A DNA stretch of 64,000 bases, taken from the NCBI GenBank assembly GCA_047602305.1, contig JASGHO010000001.1, forward strand, positions 2,418,001 to 2,482,000, in the 5' to 3' direction. The position numbers were made by a program, and so were the translations under genes. Under the pieces are notes generated by a model that made no database searches, was not told the DNA's origin, and worked only from the letters and a program-made list of their open reading frames with translations. Each line of letters begins with the position of its first letter. Position 1 is the stretch's first letter. Shown here in pieces: positions 8,130 to 17,162 of the stretch. This DNA comes from Ancrocorticia sp047602305 (lineage in GTDB: Bacteria > Actinomycetota > Actinomycetes > Actinomycetales > Actinomycetaceae).

Positions 8130-9142
8130 ACAAATACACCGGTCTCGCTGCCACCACCCAGACACTGTCCGTTGCCGCTGTCGAGGAGGCCTCGCGCTTT
8201 AGCCAGCGCACGGCGGATCTTGAGCACCTGTTTCTTGCCCTTGTTCTTTCCGATGGGGATGCTGGCCGCGTCTTGCGGGGCATGGGAATAACACTGGAGC
8301 GCACACGAAAGGCCGTGGTGACCCTTCACTCCCTGCAACTGGCCACGCTCGGTATTGATGCCGAGATTCCTCAATCGCCCATCAGTGTCCCACAAGGATC
8401 TGAAGGCTATGAGCTGAGCCCCCGTGTGCTCAAGCTATTCAACGGCATTGCACCGTCGGCAGGCGTGGACTACTCCGCACTTGTCTTGAAAAGCGTCCTA
8501 TCCGAGCCAAGCGGGCTGATTGACGAATTGCTCAACCTCCTGGGAACCAACTCGGGTGAGGTCGGGGAGCGGTTGGATGAGTTCGCCGTCGTCGAAAAAA
8601 ATGAACCGGAACCTGAAACAGACTCTCTTGTTGCTTCCACAACGAGTTTTGTGCCCGGCGGGGTTGACGACGTCTGGGAGCTTCTCACCGACCCGTCACG
8701 GATGACCGAGTGGGGACCGAGTTTTGGGCGCGTCGAGTGGTTGGGCGGTGCCGACGAAGCGACCCCCGGTGACACCTGGAACGGATACCTACCGGAGGTC
8801 GGACCGGACGGAAAGCTGCTTCGTATCAAACCCGGTGCCAAGCGCCAAGTCGTTGAACTGCTAGAACGGTGCGATCGCGAGCGGATTTCCTGGCGCTTCA
8901 GCTACCCGGACATGCCCGACTCGAACACGCGACGCATCTCGATCGTGCTGAACCGGGCACCCGGTGGGACGGAACTGAACATCGAGACGGCATGGGAGCG
9001 CAATCTCTTCGTGAGTCAGCGGACCCGCATCGGTCGGGTGCTTCTGGCTCCCGCACGGCCACTCATGCGGCTCTTCCATCGTTGGATCGTGTGGACGCAA
9101 GTGACGCAGATCGGGAGCAGTATCGGTAGGGTGTTCCGGTAG
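8126..9142 (+). CDS. Clp N-terminal-domain / SRPBCC fusion protein
   Basis: 338 residues from the ATG at 8126, which has GAGGAGA upstream and the ATGA overlap with the preceding HTH gene; longer upstream reading frames lack an RBS. Residues ~1-150 look like a Clp_N double repeat (VEEASRFSQRTADLEHLFLA, ... GVDYSALVLKSVL), the substrate/adaptor-binding module of ClpA/ClpC, without any AAA+ domain. Residues ~175-338 are an SRPBCC (START-like/polyketide cyclase) fold: VDDVWELLTDPSRMTEWGP, ... RISWRFSYPDMPDSN, ... WERNLFVSQ. Such HTH plus Clp_N pairs are common in actinomycetes, but a C-terminal lipid/ligand-binding SRPBCC is unusual. Its function is unknown. Confidence 0.85.
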   Translation: MNKYTGLAATTQTLSVAAVEEASRFSQRTADLEHLFLALVLSDGDAGRVLRGMGITLERTRKAVVTLHSLQLATLGIDAEIPQSPISVPQGSEGYELSPRVLKLFNGIAPSAGVDYSALVLKSVLSEPSGLIDELLNLLGTNSGEVGERLDEFAVVEKNEPEPETDSLVASTTSFVPGGVDDVWELLTDPSRMTEWGPSFGRVEWLGGADEATPGDTWNGYLPEVGPDGKLLRIKPGAKRQVVELLERCDRERISWRFSYPDMPDSNTRRISIVLNRAPGGTELNIETAWERNLFVSQRTRIGRVLLAPARPLMRLFHRWIVWTQVTQIGSSIGRVFR

Positions 9143-9145
9143 GGT

Positions 9146-9595
9146 CTAGTTTGACGTGATGTCGAGGCGGGTCTGGGCGCTGTTCTCCACTGTCCGACCC
9201 ACGGTGCACAGGCGCTCAACCAGCTTCTCGAGGCGCACCACCATCTTCTCCATCTGAGCAGCATCAAGGCTTGACAGGTCCGGGGAGAACACGGTGTGGA
9301 TCTCGTCGTAGCGGTTATCTGGGTCGTTCTTCACGGCTTCGACGGTCAAGGTCGCTTCGAAATCTTCCCCGAGGTGATGCACGAGATTTGCCTCTGCGGA
9401 AACGGCCGCGCAGGATGCGATGGCAAGTTGCAGCAGTTCCCCCGGTGTGAAGGCGTGCCGAATCCCACCCTTTCCAATGCGCACCCGCGCTCCCCGCTCA
9501 TTGCTGGCGATGTAGACGCCGGGTTCGGCACGCTCGGCGGAGAGGTTTGGGATGCTGGTGCTGGTCGCCGGGTCGGGAGTGGCGTTCGTGGTCAT
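9146..9595 (-). CDS. OsmC-family protein
   Basis: 149 residues from the ATG at 9595, which is preceded by GGAGAA; a longer frame to 9742 is open but the extra N-terminus does not resemble the family. The OsmC/Ohr fold is visible from GGIRHAFTPGELLQLAIASC to the end, with the conserved catalytic-type Cys in AIASCAAVSAEANL. The second cysteine is in VERLCTVGRTVEN. Members reduce organic hydroperoxides or related thiol-reactive compounds. It ends only three bases from the convergent Clp_N/SRPBCC gene. Confidence 0.85.
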   Translation of the reverse strand: MTTNATPDPATSTSIPNLSAERAEPGVYIASNERGARVRIGKGGIRHAFTPGELLQLAIASCAAVSAEANLVHHLGEDFEATLTVEAVKNDPDNRYDEIHTVFSPDLSSLDAAQMEKMVVRLEKLVERLCTVGRTVENSAQTRLDITSN

Positions 9596-9864
9596 GGGTT
9601 CTCCTCGGGTTGTGCAGCGGGACTGTTGCGGGTTTGGGTACATCTGTGAGGGGGAACGGCGCGCGGTTGAACAAGGCAGTGCCGGAACGAACAGAAGTAT
9701 AGCTAGTGGCGTGAGTACACCCACAATACCGCCCAATGTCATCGTCTCGAATACCAGTGGAAACGCCTCCGAAATATCTGCGTGTGAGGATCAAGACTGG
9801 TTTCCAGCCAGGGATTTCCGAAGCCGGGAATCCTCCACACAGCAAATCGGCACGGTGAAGACTT

Positions 9865-10680
9865 ATGCGAGAAACTGTCGCAGTGACATCCGAACCCACC
9901 TCGGAACAACCTCCGCACGCCACCAGCGGACGATCTGAGATGGGCCAACCTCTCGTCCAACTTGAGAATGTCAACAAATGGTATGGCGAGCTGCACGTCC
10001 TCAAGAACATCAATCTGACGGTCAACCGAGGCGAGGTGGTGGTCGTCGTCGGCCCATCAGGATCGGGCAAATCGACCCTGTGCCGGACGATCAATCGCCT
10101 CGAATCCATCCAGGAGGGGCACATCATCCTGGCGGACAAGGAACTGCCCTCCGAAGGGCGTGCGCTTGCCAAGTTGCGCGCGCAGGTGGGCATGGTTTTC
10201 CAGTCCTTCAATCTCTTTGCACACAAGTCGATTCTCGACAATGTGACCATCGGCCCGATGAAGGTCAACAAGGTATCGAAGAAGGATGCCGAGGCCAGAG
10301 CCTTGGAGCTCCTCAAGCGTGTGGGTGTGGATTCCCAGGCGAATAAGCGCCCGGCCCAGCTTTCTGGTGGACAGCAGCAGCGCGTGGCAATTGCCCGTGC
10401 ACTGGCCATGAACCCGGACGTCATCCTCTTCGACGAACCCACCTCCGCTCTCGACCCGGAGATGGTCAATGAGGTTCTCGATGTGATGACCGAGCTAGCT
10501 CACGAGGGTATGACGATGATCGTGGTGACCCATGAGATGGGATTCGCTCGCCGCGCCGCCGATCGAGTCATTTTCATGGATGCCGGGCAAATTATTGAGG
10601 AAGCCGCACCGGACGAGTTCTTCTCCAACCCGAAGTCGGAACGCGCCCAGGACTTCCTCTCCAAGATCCTCACACACTGA
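9865..10680 (+). CDS. gluA: Glutamate/polar amino acid ABC transporter, ATP-binding subunit
   Basis: 271 residues. Canonical polar-amino-acid ABC ATPase: Walker A GPSGSGKST, Q-loop MVFQSFNLF, signature LSGGQQQR, Walker B VILFDEPTSALD and switch His VVTHEMGF. The first ~26 residues before MGQPLVQLENVNKWYG are not conserved, so the start could be the ATG near 9940. It energises the two permeases GluC and GluD; the order ATPase, binding protein, permease, permease equals corynebacterial gluABCD. Confidence 0.92.
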   Translation: MRETVAVTSEPTSEQPPHATSGRSEMGQPLVQLENVNKWYGELHVLKNINLTVNRGEVVVVVGPSGSGKSTLCRTINRLESIQEGHIILADKELPSEGRALAKLRAQVGMVFQSFNLFAHKSILDNVTIGPMKVNKVSKKDAEARALELLKRVGVDSQANKRPAQLSGGQQQRVAIARALAMNPDVILFDEPTSALDPEMVNEVLDVMTELAHEGMTMIVVTHEMGFARRAADRVIFMDAGQIIEEAAPDEFFSNPKSERAQDFLSKILTH

Positions 10681-10773
10681 GTCCTCCCACCGAGGTTCTC
10701 ACACCGAGCGTGGCACTCACCGCCGCGTTGATATCTCCGGCTGATGAAGCTGGACCATTGAAGGGAATTGAAT

Positions 10774-11613
10774 ATGCATCACAAGAAGATTTTTGCGCTC
10801 GCGATGGCCAGCGCGCTCACGATGAGCGCCTGCTCGGCCGGAAATGATTCATCTGGCGGCTCCGAGGGTTCCGATGGCAAGGGCACACTGACCGTCGGTA
10901 TCAAGTTTGATCAGCCGGGTTTGGGCCTTCAGAAGGGTGACGATTTCTCTGGATTCGACGTCGACGTCGCCCACTACGTTGCCGACAAGCTCGGTTACCC
11001 GGAAGAGAAGGTGAAGTTCGTGCAGTCCGTCTCGGCCCAGCGCGAGACGATGCTGAGCAACGGCCAGGTGGACATGATCGTTGCCACCTACACCATCAAC
11101 GATGCCCGCAAGGAGAAGGTGGACTTTGCCGGTCCTTACCTGATGGCGGGACAGGGCCTTCTGGTGGCTGCGGACAACGATTCGATCACCGGGCCGGACA
11201 GCCTGGATGGCAAGAAGCTGTGCTCCGTATCCGGATCCACGCCCGCCCAGCGCATCAAGGAGGAGTTCTCCAAGGATGTGCAGCTGTACGAAGCGGCCAC
11301 CTACTCCGAGTGCGCGGAACTGCTGAACAACGGCACGATTGATGCCCTGACCACCGACGACGACATCCTCGCCGGATTCGCCGCCGCCCCCGAGTACGAG
11401 GGCAAGTTCAAGCTGGTCGGCAAGCCGTTCTCCGAGGAGCCTTACGGTATTGGTTTCCCCAAGGGTTCGGAGAACTGCGAGAAGGCCAACGAGGCGATCA
11501 AGGAAATGATCGACGACGGCTCGTGGGAGAAGTTCCTCAAGGACAACCTTGGCGACGCCTACACGCCCAACGCCGAGACGAACCCGCCTGTTCCGGGCGG
11601 ATCCTGCTCCTGA
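10774..11613 (+). CDS. gluB: Glutamate-binding lipoprotein of the ABC transporter
   Basis: 279 residues. Signal peptide with lipobox LTMSAC; Cys16 should be lipidated and tether it to the membrane. The mature part is a family 3 solute-binding protein (LTVGIKFDQPGLG, FSGFDVDVAHYVADKLG, VDMIVATYTINDARKEKVDF, GPYLMAGQGLLV). The ATG at 10774 has AAGGGA seven bases upstream; the TTG at 10768 is too close to that RBS. Glutamate specificity is inferred from gene order. Confidence 0.92.
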   Translation: MHHKKIFALAMASALTMSACSAGNDSSGGSEGSDGKGTLTVGIKFDQPGLGLQKGDDFSGFDVDVAHYVADKLGYPEEKVKFVQSVSAQRETMLSNGQVDMIVATYTINDARKEKVDFAGPYLMAGQGLLVAADNDSITGPDSLDGKKLCSVSGSTPAQRIKEEFSKDVQLYEAATYSECAELLNNGTIDALTTDDDILAGFAAAPEYEGKFKLVGKPFSEEPYGIGFPKGSENCEKANEAIKEMIDDGSWEKFLKDNLGDAYTPNAETNPPVPGGSCS

Positions 11614-11669
11614 ATTCCTGTCGGTTCCGAACTGGCTCCACGTGGGTCTGAAAGAAAGGGAGCGGTATT

Positions 11670-12356
11670 GTGGGTGACTTTTTCTCCAGTTTCAGCTCAC
11701 TCGTCACCGATTTTGGGGTGTTGTCCGCATTCTGGGTGACCGTCAAGCTGACGTTTTTCTCGGGCATTTTCTCGATACTCTTCGGTGTAGTTCTTGCCGT
11801 GATGTGTGTGGCTCCCGTCCCGTTCTTCCGGCGGGTTGGAAGCGGCTACATCTCTGTCATCAGGAATACCCCACTGACACTCATGATGGTGTTCTGTTCC
11901 CTGGTGTTGTGGTCCTCCATCGGAGTTCAGTTCTCTGACGATCTTGCGAGCAACTCGTTCTGGCTTGCGGTGCTTGGTCTCTCGGCCTATACCGCGTGCT
12001 TCGTAGCTGAGGGTATCCGCTCCGGTTTCAATACCGTGCCGCGGGGGCAGGCGGAGGCCGCCCGCGCTCTTGGGTTGACCTTCACCCAGACCCTCGGTTC
12101 GATCATTCTTCCCCAAGCATTGCGCGGCTCGATTGCTCCCATGGGCAACGCCATCATCGCGATGACAAAGAATACGACTGTGGCGACGGCGGTGGGCGTA
12201 GTCCAGATGTCCACCACCATGAACGAAATGCTGGAGAACCGGCCCGATCTTATCGTTCCGATCTTCCTCACCGTGGCCTCGTTCTTTGTTGCGCTGGTTC
12301 TTCCCATGGGCATGATTACCACTCACTACTCGAGGAAACTGGCGGTGCAGCGATGA
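11670..12356 (+). CDS. gluC: Glutamate ABC transporter permease
   Basis: 228 residues, GTG start with AAAGGGAG upstream. A HisM-type integral membrane permease: several transmembrane segments, an RNTPLTLMMVF motif and the EAA loop GQAEAARALGLTFTQTLGSI followed by ILPQALR, which contacts the ATPase. Its stop overlaps the start of the next permease (ATGA). Confidence 0.92.
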   Translation: MGDFFSSFSSLVTDFGVLSAFWVTVKLTFFSGIFSILFGVVLAVMCVAPVPFFRRVGSGYISVIRNTPLTLMMVFCSLVLWSSIGVQFSDDLASNSFWLAVLGLSAYTACFVAEGIRSGFNTVPRGQAEAARALGLTFTQTLGSIILPQALRGSIAPMGNAIIAMTKNTTVATAVGVVQMSTTMNEMLENRPDLIVPIFLTVASFFVALVLPMGMITTHYSRKLAVQR

Positions 12357-13318
12357 ACCAGACGATTTCTGATTTCTTTGATGAGCCGGGGCCGGTGGGC
12401 CAGCGCCGGATGAAGATCGTGAGCGTCGGCGGCATCCTTGTCTTTGTGGCAGTCGTGGTGTGGGTGTGCAGCGTTCTTGCCTCGAAGGGCCAGTTCGACG
12501 CCAGTAAGTGGACCCCCTTCCTGGAGCCTTCCACGTGGCGGGCGTACTACATCCCTGGGATTGTGGGCACGCTCCAGGCCGCTGCTGTGGCGATCCTCTT
12601 CGCGAATGTGTTGGGAATTGTCCTGGGCATGGCGCGGCTGGCGCAGTCGGCACCGGTGCGGGTTGTTGCGGGCGTACTGGTGGAGTTCTTCCGCGCGGTG
12701 CCGGTGCTCATCCTCATGCTCTTCTTCTACTTCCTCTTCGCCAATGTTCTCGCCGACCCCTCGATGGCGCCCTTCTGGGGTGTTGTGTGTGGTTTGACCA
12801 TCTACAACGCGTCGGTGATTGCGGAGCTGGTGGCCTCCGGCGTGAGCAATCTTCCGGGCGGCCAGCGTGAGGCCGGACTTGCCATCGGAATGACAAGTGG
12901 CATGACGCTACGGACCATTCTTCTTCCACAGGCACTCATCGCCATGATGCCGTCGATGATTGCGCAGCTGGTTATCGTCCTCAAGGACACCGCGTTGGGC
13001 TACACCATCACCTACTTTGAGCTACTCAATCGGGCGAAGACCTTCGGTTCGGCCTACCAGAACTACCTTCCGGCGCTGTTTGTGGCCGCGCTCATCTTCA
13101 TCGCCATCAACATGGTTCTCGGCTGGCTCGCACGCTTCCTTTCCCGGAAGCTGGAATCGGAGACCGGGCTGACGATCAGGAAGAAGCAGCCCGAACCCCG
13201 CGATGACCTGTTCCCCACGGACACCAATGCGGAAATCACCCACCCCGCGGACGATCCGCAGGAGGCGGTGATTGCTCGTCGCCGCAGGCGCGAGGCGGAG
13301 GCTGCTGGGCTCGCTTAG
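12353..13318 (+). CDS. gluD: Glutamate ABC transporter permease
   Basis: 321 residues, second HisM-type permease, starting in the ATGA overlap with gluC. Transmembrane segments begin near residue 25; the EAA loop is GQREAGLAIGMTSGMTLRTI then LLPQALIAMMP. It has an extra charged cytoplasmic tail of about 50 residues (DDLFPTDTNAEITHPADDP ... RRRRREAEAAGLA), typical of actinobacterial GluD. The end overlaps the convergent araM-like gene by four bases, so transcription from the two sides meets here. Confidence 0.92.
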   Translation: MNQTISDFFDEPGPVGQRRMKIVSVGGILVFVAVVVWVCSVLASKGQFDASKWTPFLEPSTWRAYYIPGIVGTLQAAAVAILFANVLGIVLGMARLAQSAPVRVVAGVLVEFFRAVPVLILMLFFYFLFANVLADPSMAPFWGVVCGLTIYNASVIAELVASGVSNLPGGQREAGLAIGMTSGMTLRTILLPQALIAMMPSMIAQLVIVLKDTALGYTITYFELLNRAKTFGSAYQNYLPALFVAALIFIAINMVLGWLARFLSRKLESETGLTIRKKQPEPRDDLFPTDTNAEITHPADDPQEAVIARRRRREAEAAGLA

Positions 13319-14655
13319 CTCCAGATGCCGCCCGGAGCGAACACCTCGTCAACCAGTTCCTCGAACCAGCCGATCTCCCGCGCCACGTCCAGGACGGTGT
13401 AGCGGGAGCGGTAGTACATGGCTCGCGGGAAGGTCTTGCGTACGGCTTCGGGGGTGAGGCCGATATCCTCCGGGCGGGTGGGGGCGCCGGCTTCGCCGAG
13501 CATGCGCTGGAGTTCCTTGGCGGGGATGAGCTGGGCTTCGAGCCGCTCGCGTACCGCCGCCCAGTTCTCTACCAGCGGCGTGAGGCGCGCACGAATACCC
13601 TCGGCGTCCACGTACTTCTCGCGGGTCTCGTTGATGCCCTTGTCGATGAGTGCGCCGCTCATTTTCTCGCGGATATCCGCCTCGATCTGCTCCCACGTGG
13701 GCCAGTTCGCGACGATCTGATCCAGATCGATCGCCCCGAGATCGCGCTGCAGGAACTTCTCGTAGAACGCCGTCATGGCGAGGGTCCCGATCGCCACCTT
13801 GAAGCCGTGGCTGAGCGGCGGGTCGAGTTCGGCGCCGAGGTGGTCGAGCTCCCACAGGTGGCTGAAGTAGTGGTCCGCGCCCGAGGCCGGGCGGGTGCTA
13901 TTGGCCACCTGCATCGCCAGGCCGGACATCACCAGGCCGGTGCACAGCCCCTCGTACGCCTCGGGAATTCCGGCGGCGAGATCCTTGGGCCGGGAGAGTG
14001 CTTCCTTCACGCCTCCCTGCACGAGATCCCAGGCCAGCTGGTGGATGGGGTCTATGCCAGTGACGTCGGCGAGGATCCAGTCCGCGCCCGCCGGGATTTT
14101 GGCGGAGAGATCGCCGTAGCCGGATGCGGCCATCGGCGCCGGAGCATCTGCGGCCACATCCAGATCGAAAATGACGGCCCGCGGCGCCGGGCACGGCATG
14201 GTGATCTTCAGACCGTCGAGTGTCATGGGCGCACCGAAACCGGTGTAGCCGTCCATGGACGCCGCCGTCGCCACCACGGCGTACGGCTGCTCTAGCTCCC
14301 CGGAGGCCAGCTTGACCAGGTCATTGATCGTCCCAGACCCGATCGCCACCCCGCGCGCGCCCGTCTCGGCGAGGCGCTCGCGGATCTCGATGGCGTGATC
14401 GTAGGAGGCGTAGAGCGTGGGATGTCCGGGGTAGATCATCGGCTCGGCCAGCTCCGCCCCGGCCGCCCGCAGGCTCTCGGCCACGGTTTCGCCCGCGGCC
14501 GCCCAGGTCCGCTCGTCGGCAACGAGAAGGAAGGGTCCACGTCCAAGATTGTCGACGACGACGCGGCCCGTCTTGCCAATGACGCCCCGCCCAACTTCCA
14601 TAGCCTTGGTGTACTCAGCCTGTTCCAGGGCTGTGGCGACGATGTTTTCACTCAT
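13315..14655 (-). CDS. araM: AraM-type sn-glycerol-1-phosphate dehydrogenase family protein
   Basis: 446 residues of the iron-containing/AraM alcohol dehydrogenase superfamily. The nucleotide-binding part shows VAIGSGTINDLVKLAS, and the metal-binding region shows DLSAKIPAGADW and HYFSHLWELDHLG with conserved histidines. Known AraM reduces dihydroxyacetone phosphate to sn-glycerol-1-phosphate with NAD(P)H; in many actinomycetes the paralogue sits in sugar or polyol operons. Here it follows an FGGY kinase (43 bp gap, same strand), so a phosphorylated ketose or polyol is the likely substrate. Exact substrate unknown. Confidence 0.8.
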   Translation of the reverse strand: MSENIVATALEQAEYTKAMEVGRGVIGKTGRVVVDNLGRGPFLLVADERTWAAAGETVAESLRAAGAELAEPMIYPGHPTLYASYDHAIEIRERLAETGARGVAIGSGTINDLVKLASGELEQPYAVVATAASMDGYTGFGAPMTLDGLKITMPCPAPRAVIFDLDVAADAPAPMAASGYGDLSAKIPAGADWILADVTGIDPIHQLAWDLVQGGVKEALSRPKDLAAGIPEAYEGLCTGLVMSGLAMQVANSTRPASGADHYFSHLWELDHLGAELDPPLSHGFKVAIGTLAMTAFYEKFLQRDLGAIDLDQIVANWPTWEQIEADIREKMSGALIDKGINETREKYVDAEGIRARLTPLVENWAAVRERLEAQLIPAKELQRMLGEAGAPTRPEDIGLTPEAVRKTFPRAMYYRSRYTVLDVAREIGWFEELVDEVFAPGGIWS

Positions 14656-14698
14656 GGATGTGGACCCTTCGTTCCGTTTGTTCTAATCGTGGCTAGTT

Positions 14699-16267
14699 CT
14701 AGCCGTTTTCCTGTGCCTGCTGGCGGGCCAGATGGTCCGCGACGGCATGCTGGAGTTCGCGCATGGCCGGGTGGATCTTGACATACTGGTCCACCCAGAA
14801 CTTGTACTCCTCGTGCCGCTCGGCATTCGGCTCGATGGTTTCCTTGTCGTGAACCATGGCGGCCGCTGCCTCGTGCAGATCCGTGTACCTCCCCGACGTT
14901 ACTGCGCCGAGCATGGCGGAGCCAAGTGCGGGGGCATCCTGCACCTCGGTGATGTTGACGCCCATGCCGGTGATGTCCGCGTGCATCTGGATCCAGGCGG
15001 GGCTACGGGTGGCGCCACCGGAGAGGGTGATGGACCCTGGGTTGTAGCCGAGGGAGCGCATGGTGCGCAGGTTGTGTTCCAGCCCGTAGCAGGTGGCTTC
15101 CTGAATGGCGTGGTAGACGTGCTCGCGGCCGTGGCTGAGGCTGAGACCGGTGATGGTTCCGCGCGCCTTGGCATCCGTGTAGGGGCTGCGGTTGCCCTGG
15201 AAGTATTCGGTGACGACGACGCCGTCGGAGCCCGGCGGGATATCGCGTGAGATGGTGTTGAGGACGTCGAACGCGGACTGGCCGCCTGCCTTTTCCTTCT
15301 CGACGAGGTCGATGGCGTGCGTGGCGAGGAACCAGCGCAGCACCGATCCGGCCGAGGCCTGCGAGGCCTCCAGGGTGTACTGGCCAGGCAGGATGGTATC
15401 CGTGTGGGCGCCGAACATGCCGGGTCCGAAGATCGGGATGTCACTCTGGGCCAGTAGGCAGTTGCTGGAGCCGGTGATGAGGGCCATCTGGCCGGGCTTG
15501 AGCACGCCCATGCCGATCATGCCGGCTTCGGCGTCGACACCGCCCTGCGCCACCGGAGTGCCGGCAATCAGCCCAAGTTCGGCCGCGGCGTCGTCGTTCA
15601 AAACACCCAGCTGCTCACCGAAGCCCCGCACCGTGGTGGGCATCTTGCTCATGAGGTCCTCGCCGCCGAGTTTGGCGAAGAAGTCCTCGGGGAAGCCGCC
15701 GTGGTCGGCGTTGTGATACATCTTCAGCGAGGCCGACGACGTATTGATGGCCACCTCGCCGGTGAGCTTGCGTCCGATCCAGTCGGGGGCGTCGAGCAGT
15801 AGATCTGCCTGCGCCCAGGTCTCGGGCTCGTTTTCCTTGAGCCAGATGGCCTTGAAGGGGAACCATTCGGCGGAGGCGGCGTCCTTGCCGCCGCCGTTGT
15901 AGAGGCGGGCCCAGTGGTCGATTCCGAAGGCGCGGTCCGCTTGCTCGGAGCTGCGCACGTCCGACCAGAAGATGGCGCGGCGCAGCGGATTGTTGTTGGC
16001 GTCCACGGCTACCACCGTGGCTGAGGTGGCATCGTAGCCGATACCGCGGATTTGTTCGGGCTTCACTCCTGTAACGGCGACGACGGCGCGCACGGAGGTG
16101 ACCAGCGCCTCCCACCAGTCCTCGGCGCTCTGCTCCACCCAACCCGGGTGTGGGTAGTGGGAAACAACGGGGGAGTCCTTGAATGCGAGGGCATGACCTT
16201 CATCATCGAAGAGACCGGCGCGAGCCCCGCCGGTCCCCAGATCTATGCCGAGAAAAACGTCTTTCAT
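14699..16267 (-). CDS. FGGY-family carbohydrate kinase
   Basis: 522 residues from the ATG at 16267, which has AAGGAGG seven bases upstream. N-terminal phosphate-binding motif FLGIDLGTGGARAGLFDDEG, then a typical FGGY_N body and a C-terminal domain with TLSGGATRSPAWIQMHADI. GGVDAEAGMIGMG carries the catalytic Asp. The sequence is nearest in style to ribulokinase/AraB-like and related ketose kinases. It is first in a two-gene unit with the AraM-type dehydrogenase. No transporter or regulator for a sugar is next to it. Confidence 0.87.
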   Translation of the reverse strand: MKDVFLGIDLGTGGARAGLFDDEGHALAFKDSPVVSHYPHPGWVEQSAEDWWEALVTSVRAVVAVTGVKPEQIRGIGYDATSATVVAVDANNNPLRRAIFWSDVRSSEQADRAFGIDHWARLYNGGGKDAASAEWFPFKAIWLKENEPETWAQADLLLDAPDWIGRKLTGEVAINTSSASLKMYHNADHGGFPEDFFAKLGGEDLMSKMPTTVRGFGEQLGVLNDDAAAELGLIAGTPVAQGGVDAEAGMIGMGVLKPGQMALITGSSNCLLAQSDIPIFGPGMFGAHTDTILPGQYTLEASQASAGSVLRWFLATHAIDLVEKEKAGGQSAFDVLNTISRDIPPGSDGVVVTEYFQGNRSPYTDAKARGTITGLSLSHGREHVYHAIQEATCYGLEHNLRTMRSLGYNPGSITLSGGATRSPAWIQMHADITGMGVNITEVQDAPALGSAMLGAVTSGRYTDLHEAAAAMVHDKETIEPNAERHEEYKFWVDQYVKIHPAMRELQHAVADHLARQQAQENG

Positions 16268-16601
16268 GGGATTGCCTCCTTGCAATCGACAGCATTTGTC
16301 CCATCCTATTCAAGTTGTTATTTGCTCGCAGTTTATTTGTGAATCCTTTCATTTTGCGGTTTTCGTGGTTGCACGGATTCTCTGTTGGCGGGTGAGATGC
16401 AGCGGCTAGATCGGCGGGTGCAGCGGTCTGTCAGCTGACAGTTCCGCCTCTCGGCTTCAGCCTTTGGCGAAGCCCATGGGTGACTCGACAAAAAAGGAGC
16501 AAGATAGGGTTGTTGAATTTTTAATTAGAACATCTGGTGGGCGTATGCCACGATGTGCTGCGGCGCCTTCCACGTTGTTCTGAGCATCCGAAAGGGAGAA
16601 C
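16268..16601. other. Divergent intergenic region
   Basis: 334 bp between the FGGY kinase and the FMN reductase. It holds a perfect 14 bp palindrome CTGTCAGCTGACAG (16428-16441) that could be an operator, and AT-rich segments (about 16310-16370 and 16495-16530). No ORF. Confidence 0.5.
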
Positions 16602-17162
16602 ATGCCTCGATTGATGATCGTCCTCGGTTCCGTACGCGAGGGCCGCACCGGCGCCACCATTGCCGAGTGGGTACGCAAGGCGGCGGAAGCCGATGGTCGC
16701 TTCGACGTCGACTTTGTTGATCTGGCCGAACTGAAGCTGCCCCTCATGGATGAGCCGAATCATCCCCGCATGCGTCAGTACACCAAGGCGCACACTGTCG
16801 CCTGGAGCGAGCGCGTGGAGTCCGCCGACGGATTCCTCTTCGTGTTCCCCGAGTACAACCACAGCTACTCGCCCGCGATCAAGAACGCACTTGACTACCT
16901 CAACAGCGAGTGGAACCGTAAGCCGGTCGGCTTCGTCAACTGGGGTGGCAACTCCGGCGGCACCCGTGCGCAGGTGGCACTCAAGCCGGTTGTGGACGTG
17001 CTCGGCATGGTCCAGACCAAGGGCCACATTGAAATCAACTTCCCCTGGGGCCAGCTCTCTGATAGTGGCGAGTTCCAGCCGAATGAGCAGCAAAACGATG
17101 TCCTCAAGGCCCAGCTCGACGAAATCCTCAAGCTGGACGAGGCACTCAAGCCGCTGCGCTGA
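16602..17162 (+). CDS. NADPH-dependent FMN reductase family protein
   Basis: 186 residues, flavodoxin-like fold. N-terminal FMN phosphate loop PRLMIVLGSVREGRTGATI; second flavin loop FVFPEYNHSYSPAIKNALDY; and VGFVNWGGNSGGTRA. These are hallmarks of the FMN_red/ArsH-like family that reduces quinones or azo compounds, or supplies reduced flavin. RBS GAAAGGGAG. Its last 17 bases overlap the convergent transporter gene. Confidence 0.9.
   Translation: MPRLMIVLGSVREGRTGATIAEWVRKAAEADGRFDVDFVDLAELKLPLMDEPNHPRMRQYTKAHTVAWSERVESADGFLFVFPEYNHSYSPAIKNALDYLNSEWNRKPVGFVNWGGNSGGTRAQVALKPVVDVLGMVQTKGHIEINFPWGQLSDSGEFQPNEQQNDVLKAQLDEILKLDEALKPLR

Noticed and set aside
11697..12653. 318-codon antisense ORF over gluC and gluD
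   Set aside because: Opposite two conserved permeases; low-complexity Arg/Gly/His sequence with no RBS.
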